In this document: positions 7,333 to 14,293 of the stretch, piece by piece
Layout of the letters: each line of letters opens with the position of its first letter
Numbering within the stretch: the first letter of the stretch is position 1
DNA from: Acidobacteriota bacterium
GTDB lineage: Bacteria; Acidobacteriota; Vicinamibacteria; Vicinamibacterales; 2-12-FULL-66-21
Reading direction: 5' to 3'
Length of the DNA: 21,323 nt
Assembly: GCA_013694845.1 (NCBI GenBank)
Contig: JACDBQ010000840.1
Coordinates: 1-21,323 of the forward strand
Translations under genes and position numbers: made by a program
The notes under the pieces: model-generated
What the model was told of the DNA's origin: nothing
The model's input: only the letters and a program-made list of their open reading frames with translations
Database searches by the model: none

Positions 7333-7584
7333 ATGGCCCAGAGATCCAGACCGACCCTGATGAAGCGCGAGCGTGAAAAAGCGCGCATGGAAAAGCAGAA
7401 AATAAAGGAAGCTCGGCGCGCGGACCGCACCGACCGGCCGACGAATCGGGCCGATGGTGGGCTCGATCCCGATATTGCCCACATTCAGCCCGGACCGCAG
7501 CCGCTCGCCGACTGGCAGATCGAATTGCAGCAGCAGGAAGAGAAGGACCGGGAGAAGAGCGAAGAGGGCGTCGAGAAGAGCTGA
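7333..7584 (+). CDS. 83-residue highly charged protein of unknown function
   Basis: A short, Lys/Arg/Glu-rich protein without signal peptide or membrane segment. The N-terminal 40 residues (RSRPTLMKREREKARMEKQK then IKEARRADRTDRP) are predicted to be helical and strongly basic. The middle is Pro/Gly-containing (GGLDPDIAHIQPGPQPLADW) and the end is acidic (QQQEEKDREKSEEGVEKS). ATG 7333 has GGAG (7324-7327) at a good distance; GTG 7327 would overlap that site. Similar short proteins beginning RPTxxKRxRE occur in Acidobacteriota and neighbouring phyla and are annotated only as hypothetical. The charge pattern would suit binding of nucleic acid or ribosomes, but nothing proves it. Confidence 0.65.
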   Translation: MAQRSRPTLMKREREKARMEKQKIKEARRADRTDRPTNRADGGLDPDIAHIQPGPQPLADWQIELQQQEEKDREKSEEGVEKS

Positions 7585-7614
7585 TCCATATCAACGCTCC
7601 CCCCGGCAACAGTT

Positions 7615-7731
7615 CTAATTTCCCCTCAGCGCCATCATCGGATCGACCGATGCGGCCCGTCGAGCCGGCAGCGCACACGCGATGATCGCGATCACGAGAA
7701 ACGCCAGTCCCACCACGCCATAGAATGGACA
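7615..7731 (-). pseudogene. C-terminal remnant of a MacB/FtsX-like (acidobacterial ADOP-type) ABC permease
   Basis: The minus strand encodes a 38-residue fragment ending at a TAG (7615-7617): FYGVVGLAFLVIAIIACALP followed by ARRAASVDPMMALRGN. That is the last transmembrane helix plus the typical PARRAAxVDPMxALR end of MacB/FtsX-like permeases, which are usually about 800 residues in the acidobacterial ADOP group. The reading frame loses all similarity beyond about 7731, and the thioesterase gene starts at 7745 on the other strand, so the rest of the permease is gone. It is a relic of a deletion or rearrangement and not expected to be functional. Confidence 0.75.
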
Positions 7732-7744
7732 CGTTCCAGACGCC

Positions 7745-8155
7745 ATGGCCACCGAGTTCAAGTATCCGCGTCGTGTCCAGTTCGCCGACACCGATCTGGC
7801 CGGCATCGTCCACTTTTCGACGATGTTCCGGTACCTGGAGGAGGCGGAGCATGCGATGTGGCGCGCGGCGGGGCTGACGATCGCAGAGCGTGGCGGGGAT
7901 CTCGGATGGCCGCGGCTCGGCGCCGCCCTCGAGTTTCGAAATCCCCTCCGGTTCGAAGAGGAGTTCGAGGTCTGGGTCCGCATCGGTCAGCTGAAAACCC
8001 GCACCATCGAGTACGAATTCACCATCGTGCGCGGGCAAACAGTCGTCGCGGTGGGCACGATGACGTCCGTGTGTGTACGGAAACAGCCGAACGGAACGAT
8101 GAAGGCGATCGAGATTCCTGCCGAAGTCGCTGACCAGCTCGAAGCGCTCTTCTAA
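7745..8155 (+). CDS. hot-dog fold acyl-CoA thioesterase (4HBT/YbgC type)
   Basis: A 136-residue single hot-dog domain, the usual length for the family, which hydrolyses acyl-CoA thioesters in the cytoplasm. The active-site block is FADTDLAGIVHFSTMFRYLE (residues 13-32), in which Asp17 matches the nucleophile/base of Pseudomonas 4-hydroxybenzoyl-CoA thioesterase. Next come the long helix EEAEHAMWRAAGL and the strands RNPLRFEEEFEVWVRIGQL and TIEYEFTIVRG. Chain-length or aryl specificity cannot be read off. The start ATG 7745 abuts the permease remnant and has no clear ribosome site. It converges with the FHA gene, with 16 nt between stops. Confidence 0.9.
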   Translation: MATEFKYPRRVQFADTDLAGIVHFSTMFRYLEEAEHAMWRAAGLTIAERGGDLGWPRLGAALEFRNPLRFEEEFEVWVRIGQLKTRTIEYEFTIVRGQTVVAVGTMTSVCVRKQPNGTMKAIEIPAEVADQLEALF

Positions 8156-8171
8156 CCACGGCGTCCCCCGG

Positions 8172-8981
8172 TCAGCTGCGCTCCTCACCGTCCGGTGACT
8201 GGATGGTCACGCGCAGCACCGCTCGCCCGAGCTGCACCTGGTCGCCCGACTGCAGCCGCACACCACGCGGATCCCGCGGAGCGAGGCGGATACTGCGCCC
8301 CCCGCGGATGATCGACGTCGGGTTGCTGCTGCTCTCGTTGAACAGGTAATAGCGGCCGGATGACTCGTCGAATTGCAGCCGGGCATGGGCGCGTCCGACC
8401 GTCTCGTTCACGCCGTCGCGCGTCTCGAGAAACGCGACGTGGTTGTAACGGACCTGTCCAAAGGCATCGGTCGGTTCCGGCGTGCGCCCGATGGCGATCA
8501 CCGGCTCCGTGAAAACGTACTCGCCTTCCGCGCACTGCCCCTTGACGATGCTCACCGTCACCGCGGGAGGCCGCTTGCCCGTCGACGGCGGTAGGTGCCG
8601 CCGCGGTTCGCTGAAGCACTCGACGCCAACCAGCGGCGGCGTGGGGTTCCCTGTCGGATCGAGAAATGACAGGCTTACGTCGATGCGCTCCGGGGCATCG
8701 CATTTCATTTCCGCCAGACGGTCATGAAGTCGTGCGGCGACGTCGCCGAAGACGGCTTCGACCGCCACCGGATCTGCATCCGGTTGGGCGATTCGAATGA
8801 CGATCCGGTCGTATGGAAACAACCGGCGCCCGCGTCCCGCCGGCTGCACTTTGCGTTCGAGCTGGTCGAGGGCCGTGTGCAGCAGTTCCAGAGGCGTCGC
8901 ATCCCGGTCCGGCGCCTGCTCGAAGAACTCTTTGAGCTTCGATTGCAGATCCCGACCCATGTGCCGCAGCCGTACGCTCAC
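8172..8981 (-). CDS. FHA-domain protein with FhaA-like N-terminal domain (last gene of the kinase/SEDS operon)
   Basis: A 269-residue cytosolic protein. The N-terminal half (LLHTALDQLERKVQPAGRGR, then FPYDRIVIRIAQPD, then a long helix) resembles the DUF3662 domain at the start of mycobacterial FhaA. The C-terminal half, from about residue 135, is an FHA fold with the first-strand motif VIAIGRTPEP. The usual SxxH phosphothreonine motif reads VGRAHARL, so the Ser is Gly, and a roughly 20-residue insert (about NHVAFLETRDGVNETV) precedes it. The NG turn is replaced by NPTSI. Phosphopeptide binding may therefore be weak or altered. GTG 8979-8981 has GGGAGG (8987-8992) at 5 nt and lies 11 nt after the SEDS-PBP stop. 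Expected role: adaptor for the kinase of the same operon. Confidence 0.85.
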   Translation of the reverse strand: MSVRLRHMGRDLQSKLKEFFEQAPDRDATPLELLHTALDQLERKVQPAGRGRRLFPYDRIVIRIAQPDADPVAVEAVFGDVAARLHDRLAEMKCDAPERIDVSLSFLDPTGNPTPPLVGVECFSEPRRHLPPSTGKRPPAVTVSIVKGQCAEGEYVFTEPVIAIGRTPEPTDAFGQVRYNHVAFLETRDGVNETVGRAHARLQFDESSGRYYLFNESSSNPTSIIRGGRSIRLAPRDPRGVRLQSGDQVQLGRAVLRVTIQSPDGEERS

Positions 8982-8992
8982 GTCGTCCTCCC

Positions 8993-11900
8993 TCACTTGA
9001 TCAACCCGTACTCGCGGGCCGCGGTCACGAGCTCGCCTGCAATCGGCGCGGCGGCGCGGCCGCCGTATCCGGCGTTTTCGACCAGGACGGCAAAGGCGAT
9101 TCGCCGCCCGCTGCCGCCGTACGGTGCGAATCCGGTGAACCACGAATGCGCCGCGTCATCGTCCACTTCGGCGGTCCCGGTCTTTCCAGCGATCGGCACC
9201 GGGTGAGACCGCAGCACCCGACCCGTACCATTCGCTACGACGTCCCGCATGGCGCGCCCAAGCCGTGACGCATCCCTCTCACTGAGAAACCGCTGCGGCG
9301 CGACTGGATCCGGCGAAGCCGCGAGCCATCGCGCCGACGGCGCGGCGCCGCCGGCGGCAATGGACGCCGAGACGCGTGCCATCTTCAAGGGAGAGACCAC
9401 AACCCGCCCCTGCCCGTAGCCCGCATGGGCGAGCGTGCCTTCGAGGGCGGACGTCGTCAGCGGCCGCGCGACGTCGATCTGGAACACGGACGCGGCATCC
9501 AGGATGGGACGCGGCCCCAGGCGCTGCGCCAGCTGGGCGAAGTAGGCGTTGCAGGATACGACCAGCCCGTCGTGCAGGCCGAGCGATCCGTGCGGCGCCG
9601 TGTCCATCGGATCGTCGCGGACCGGACGACGTGAGCCGCGGATGTAGTTGCCGACCCGTCCGTCTGGAAGCCGGGCACAGGCAAACGTCGCCCCTGCGCC
9701 GCCGGCCCGAAGCGCCGCGCCCGCGATCACCAGCTTGAACACCGAGCCCGGCGGATAGAGACCGTAGCGCGCGCGATCGAGCCACTCGGCCGCCCCCGGG
9801 CGCGGTGCTTCGTGCGCTGGATCGTCGGGATCCAGGGCGTTCGGCCACGGGTAGCTCACCGAGGCCAGTGTCTCGCCGGTCTGCGCATCGAGCACGATGA
9901 CGGCGCCACGGGCATGCCGTCCTGCTTCGATTCGTTCCCGAAGCACGGCGGAGGCGCGCATCTGCAATCGCGCGTCGATCGTGGTGTGGACGTCCCGGTT
10001 ACGGGCCTTCAGCCCATCGATCGCGCGGCTGCTCGGCCAGTTGCGCTGGCGAACGAGCGGCAGCAGCTCGCGGTAATCGCGGGATATGGCCTGGTGCGCC
10101 ACGCCAGTGCGCGGGTTGACGACCTCGACGGCTCTGGCGCGATCGTCGTATCCCTTCAGTTGCGCGTCGCTGTCCCGCTCGACGTAAGACGAGTTCCGCG
10201 CGCCCCAGTTCGCCTGGTGGTTCCAGTCACCCACCAGGTGAAAAGTGAGGCCGCCGAGCGGATAGCACCGAGTTTCCGTGCGATCGCAAGCCAACGCGGA
10301 AGTGAGGCCCCCGCTCTTGTAGAGGGTTTCGATTTCGTCCATCTCCTCCAGGCGGCTGGTCGCGAGCGGCAATCCGTTCCGATCGTAGATGGTGCCCCTG
10401 ACGAGGGTCTGCGCCGCCGCCAGGAGCCGGGGATTCTGCTCGAAGCGATAGCCGCCGTCCGCCTGTTCGGACACGCTCGCGGTGGTGGCAAAGGTGTCGG
10501 CCTTGACCACCTGCACCCAGGCGGCCCTGGTCAACACGACGACCGCGGCCGCCGCGAGCACCGCCGACAGGGCCGCGATCGGCGCCCGTAAGTGGTCGCG
10601 GCGCGCGCCCCGCCGCTGGGCGATCGCGAGGACGATGCCGACCGCAACGCAGTTGGCGAGCATCGAGGACCGCCCGAAGCTGAGAAAAGGCGTCACGACC
10701 CCTGAAAGCGGTACGACTCCGAGCAGGCCGCAGGCAATGACGAGGGCCTGCACGACCAGCCCCAGCGCGACACCGACGGCCAGGAAAGCCGAGTAATCGC
10801 CGGGCGCGCGCAGCGCGATACGCAGACAACGCCAACCGAGCAGCGCATACAGCAGGACGATCGCGGACAATCCCGCGAAGCCAAGCTCTTCGCCGACGGC
10901 CGCAAGCACGAAGTCGGTGTGTCCCGCGGGTACCAGGTGTGGACTGCCAAGACCGGGACCACTACCCCACGAGCCGCCGGTGGCCAGGGCCCAGAGGCCA
11001 TGCGCCACCTGGTTGCCACCGGGCACGCCGTTGTTCCAGGGATTGGACCAGATCATCACCCGCTGACGGACCGTCGCGGGCTCGCCGATCCAGTAGGCCA
11101 GCGCGAAGCCGCCGAGCAGCAGCGCGAATCCGGTCAGCACGAACGCGCCGTGGCCGCGGCCGATTCCATAGAGCGCGAGAAACACGCACGTGAGCACCAG
11201 CGCGGGCCCGAGGTCCTTCTGGAAAAAGAAGAACACCAGCACGAGCGCCATACTCGCGAACACCGGCCGAACATCTTTCCAGCGCGGCACCCGGAAGTAT
11301 CGAAGCCAGGGACGCGAGGATGTCGGCGGCTCGGAGAGCTCGCGGAGCAACTCGATCCGATGGCCGAAGTACGCGGCGAGCGCGAAGACGACGAGCAGCC
11401 GGATCGCCTCGACGGGCTGTCCCCCGAGCAGATTGACCTTTACGCCACTCGAGCCGGGACCGCTCCCGAACAGAAGGAGTGCGAGCGCCAGCGCCAGAGC
11501 CGCCGACAGCGGCAGGATCACGGCGCGCCGAAGCCGCGACGACTCGAAGTCGATCTCAGCCGCGATCAGCAGCCCCGCCAGACCGGCGGCGATGCCTCCT
11601 GAGAACGTGCCGACCGCCATGGTGTCGCGAAGCGGATCGCGCAACGCCAGCATGGTCATCATCCCGACGCCTGACAACAGCATCACCGCGGGCAGCAGCA
11701 CCGGATCATCATCTCGTCGTCGCCACCGTCGGACGAGGTGGGTCAGCCAGAAGGCCGCCAGCAATGTCACGACGGCGCGCAACGCGCGCACTTTGAACTG
11801 TCTAACCGTGCGCACGGTCACCCTCGGTTTGAGGGCTGCGATGTCAGCCGCCGACAGGACAGCGACACTCGGCGCCGCAGGGCGTCGCGCCAGCCGCTCG

Positions 11901-12283
11901 CGCAACTGCACGAGGCTGGGATCTGCGGTGATCTCCGCCGCCGGTACTGTCACGGCTGCCAGCCCGCCTACGTGCTCGAGCGGCGGCCCTTCAGTCATCA
12001 CCCGGCGGTAGAGCGCCCCCGCGACGAACTGCCGTTCGTAAGCGGACGGATACATGATGAGAAGAGATTCGATGGCAGTGGCGGAGCTGAGGCGGTGCAA
12101 CGGCACAAGACCGTCAGCCGGGGATGTGGCCGGGATCTGAACGGTCCGCGCCGCATACGCGAGCAGGAGGCCCGAGGTCACGATCGCTGAAGCCACCAGC
12201 AGGCCGAGCAGCTCGAGGTTGGATGCGCGGACCCGCCGGACCTCCGGACGGACCCGCTCGACACCTGGCGCGATCACACGCAT
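8993..12283 (-). CDS. SEDS (FtsW/RodA) glycosyltransferase fused to class B penicillin-binding transpeptidase
   Basis: A 1096-residue membrane protein joining both peptidoglycan-polymerising activities. One helix (about 26-46) is followed by an extracytoplasmic segment of about 120 residues not found in standard FtsW/RodA. The SEDS core spans about 170-590 and includes FQKDLGPALVL (D357) and GHTDFVLAAVGEELGFAG, whose D457 matches the catalytic Asp of RodA (D262 in E. coli). A basic linker (RRGARRDHLR) leads to a helix at about 600-620, then the pedestal region and a transpeptidase with all three motifs: SVFK (S847-K850), SCN (910-912) and KTG (1034-1036). Topology fits: SEDS ends in the cytoplasm, where the PBP helix begins. 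SEDS polymerises lipid II and the PBP crosslinks the strands. The gene lies 6 nt after the kinase stop. Whether it serves division or elongation is not decidable from sequence. Confidence 0.95.
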   Translation of the reverse strand: MRVIAPGVERVRPEVRRVRASNLELLGLLVASAIVTSGLLLAYAARTVQIPATSPADGLVPLHRLSSATAIESLLIMYPSAYERQFVAGALYRRVMTEGPPLEHVGGLAAVTVPAAEITADPSLVQLRERLARRPAAPSVAVLSAADIAALKPRVTVRTVRQFKVRALRAVVTLLAAFWLTHLVRRWRRRDDDPVLLPAVMLLSGVGMMTMLALRDPLRDTMAVGTFSGGIAAGLAGLLIAAEIDFESSRLRRAVILPLSAALALALALLLFGSGPGSSGVKVNLLGGQPVEAIRLLVVFALAAYFGHRIELLRELSEPPTSSRPWLRYFRVPRWKDVRPVFASMALVLVFFFFQKDLGPALVLTCVFLALYGIGRGHGAFVLTGFALLLGGFALAYWIGEPATVRQRVMIWSNPWNNGVPGGNQVAHGLWALATGGSWGSGPGLGSPHLVPAGHTDFVLAAVGEELGFAGLSAIVLLYALLGWRCLRIALRAPGDYSAFLAVGVALGLVVQALVIACGLLGVVPLSGVVTPFLSFGRSSMLANCVAVGIVLAIAQRRGARRDHLRAPIAALSAVLAAAAVVVLTRAAWVQVVKADTFATTASVSEQADGGYRFEQNPRLLAAAQTLVRGTIYDRNGLPLATSRLEEMDEIETLYKSGGLTSALACDRTETRCYPLGGLTFHLVGDWNHQANWGARNSSYVERDSDAQLKGYDDRARAVEVVNPRTGVAHQAISRDYRELLPLVRQRNWPSSRAIDGLKARNRDVHTTIDARLQMRASAVLRERIEAGRHARGAVIVLDAQTGETLASVSYPWPNALDPDDPAHEAPRPGAAEWLDRARYGLYPPGSVFKLVIAGAALRAGGAGATFACARLPDGRVGNYIRGSRRPVRDDPMDTAPHGSLGLHDGLVVSCNAYFAQLAQRLGPRPILDAASVFQIDVARPLTTSALEGTLAHAGYGQGRVVVSPLKMARVSASIAAGGAAPSARWLAASPDPVAPQRFLSERDASRLGRAMRDVVANGTGRVLRSHPVPIAGKTGTAEVDDDAAHSWFTGFAPYGGSGRRIAFAVLVENAGYGGRAAAPIAGELVTAAREYGLIK

Positions 12284-12289
12284 GACGTC

Positions 12290-14293
12290 TCAGGACCCTT
12301 TCGCGATTGACTCGAGCATGCGTTCGAACTGCTGCTCCAGCTGCACCTTGTCGAGCAGCCGGTCGATTCGTTCGATCTGCCCCTTGCAGATTTCGAGGTT
12401 CTGGGCGGCGTTGCCGAAGGCGACGATTGGATCGAAGAACTCGACGCACCGCTGGTAGTCGGCACGCGCGTTGGTGAGCTCACGCTCACGCTGCTCGCCG
12501 GTCAGGACGCCGGCGCGGCGGCGCCCGGCATGGGCCCGCCGGAGATAGCCGTCACCGAGGAGCGCGGCTTCGCGACGGCCCCAGGTGTAGCCGCGCTTCT
12601 GGGCCTCGGCGATCGACGCCGCGGCACCATCAACATCCGACAGCGCGTAGACCAGGATGCGCGCCATCCCAAGATAGGGGTCCAGCGATTCCGGATCGGC
12701 GTTCGCCGCGTCGCGGAACTTGGCGAGCGCGGCCTGGGACAGCAGCGCCCCCTGGCTGCTCCGGGTCGCGGCCTGGGCCTCGAAACGCTTGACATGCCCC
12801 TCGGCGATGAGTTGCTTGCCGCGCAGGGACGCGGACCTGCCTGACAGCTGCATCGCCCAGCTGAGCGCCTCGTTGGCCTGCCCCCACTCCGCCGGCCCCA
12901 TCGCGGGCTCTTCGAGCCGGTAGTCCGCGATCACCCGGTCGCCGACCGACACCAGCGCCAATCTCAGTCGTGAGTGGACGCGGCCCTTCAGCCCGATATC
13001 CAGCAGCGCCCAGTCATCCACGGCCTCGTAGGCGCGCCTGCGTTCGCTCACGGTCCGTTCGTCGAGCGTTGACATCGTGTCGCGGAACCGTTCAGCGAAC
13101 AGCCAGGCCACGCCTTCCGTGGCCACGACCAGCACTACAGCCAGCATCGTCGCGACCCCCGTAAGGCGCCGGACAAACGAGCGGCGCTTCACCGCAACAG
13201 CGGCGACCGGCGGCGCGATGACGGCAACGGGCGTGTCGACGCCGGACCCCGCATCGGTGGACATGCGGATGTCCGTCGGAGGGATCTCGCGCGATGGCAG
13301 CCGCGGGATCGTCTCGGGCACGGCCGAAGCCACCGACGGCGACGGACTCAGCGGCACCGGTGCCGACACGGGTTGAGTGCGCGGCGAGGCGGATCGCTGG
13401 ACCGGCGTCGTGGCCGGCGTCTCGTAGATCACCAGCGCCGCCGGCACGTCCCCGCGCAGATACGCGTCGACATCGGCCTTGATCGCTGCCGCCGTCGGAT
13501 ACCGATGCTCGACCTGCAGCGCCAGCATCTTGTTCACGATGGCTTTCAATCCCCCCGGGCAAGATGGCGGAAGGGGCGCGCGCGGCGCATTGGACGTGAT
13601 GGCGTGCTCGAGCTCCCGGCGGAATCGCGGCCCGTCCAGGTGCGGGTACGGACGATGCCCGCAGAGCATCTCGTAGAGCATCACGCCCAGCGACCAGAAG
13701 TCGGCGTGGGCGTTGACCTGATCCGAGACCAGGCGCTCGGGGGAGGCATACGCGATCGTGCGACCGATGTCGGTGCCGAGCTCGCGGCTTTCTTCGAGCG
13801 CCTTTGCGATGCCGAAATCGAGCACCTTCCGTTCGCCGGACGCCGAGATCATGAGGTGGGCCGGCTTCAGGTCGGTGTGAACGATGCGGTACGACTTGCC
13901 GTCGACGACCCCCGAAAAGGCGTGCGCCTTCTCCAGGAAGCAACAGAGCCAGCGCGCGTGCTCCGCGGCGTCGGCAGGAGCGAGCGAGCCATTCCTCAAC
14001 ACCCCCTCGAGAGAGGCGCCGTCGATGTACTCCATCGCAATGTAGAAATCATCGCCGTCCTGCCCGTATTCGAAGAGCTCGGGCACCATTCCGTGCGACT
14101 GGGCGAAACGCTGCTGAAGAATGGCTCCCTTCCGCTCGGCCTCGATCCTCTCGGCGCCCCATTCGCCACTGAGCAGCACCAGCTTCAAGGCCACCCGCCG
14201 GTCGTCGCTCACGCGCCGCGCGGCGAAAACGGTGCCGAAGGACCCCCGTCCGATCGGTTTGGAGCCGATGATTTCGTAGTCTTCTCGCGCCAT
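12290..14293 (-). CDS. transmembrane Ser/Thr protein kinase (PknB-like catalytic domain, helical extracytoplasmic domain)
   Basis: A 667-residue receptor-type kinase. The catalytic domain covers about residues 6-270: P-loop GRGSFG (15-20), Lys37 in VALKLV, catalytic loop HTDLKPAH (139-146, catalytic D141), DFG at 159-161 and SPER in the activation segment. The arginine of the HRD motif is Thr (a non-RD kinase), and the Asn that normally binds Mg (HRDLKPxN) is His146, an uncommon change. A Pro/Ser-rich linker (about 295-360) leads to one transmembrane helix (about 380-402, TMLAVVLVVATEGVAWLF). The C-terminal 260 residues are alpha-helical and TPR-like, outside the membrane. There is no PASTA repeat. 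Its ATG overlaps the phosphatase stop (TGATG), implying coupled translation. Likely substrates are the operon's SEDS-PBP and FHA proteins (inference). Confidence 0.93.
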   Translation of the reverse strand: MAREDYEIIGSKPIGRGSFGTVFAARRVSDDRRVALKLVLLSGEWGAERIEAERKGAILQQRFAQSHGMVPELFEYGQDGDDFYIAMEYIDGASLEGVLRNGSLAPADAAEHARWLCCFLEKAHAFSGVVDGKSYRIVHTDLKPAHLMISASGERKVLDFGIAKALEESRELGTDIGRTIAYASPERLVSDQVNAHADFWSLGVMLYEMLCGHRPYPHLDGPRFRRELEHAITSNAPRAPLPPSCPGGLKAIVNKMLALQVEHRYPTAAAIKADVDAYLRGDVPAALVIYETPATTPVQRSASPRTQPVSAPVPLSPSPSVASAVPETIPRLPSREIPPTDIRMSTDAGSGVDTPVAVIAPPVAAVAVKRRSFVRRLTGVATMLAVVLVVATEGVAWLFAERFRDTMSTLDERTVSERRRAYEAVDDWALLDIGLKGRVHSRLRLALVSVGDRVIADYRLEEPAMGPAEWGQANEALSWAMQLSGRSASLRGKQLIAEGHVKRFEAQAATRSSQGALLSQAALAKFRDAANADPESLDPYLGMARILVYALSDVDGAAASIAEAQKRGYTWGRREAALLGDGYLRRAHAGRRRAGVLTGEQRERELTNARADYQRCVEFFDPIVAFGNAAQNLEICKGQIERIDRLLDKVQLEQQFERMLESIAKGS

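Noticed and set aside
7202..8188. Minus-strand 328-residue open frame spanning the small charged gene, the permease relic and the thioesterase
   Set aside because: Most is antisense to two genes; only short parts read like protein, and the permease relic is in another frame.
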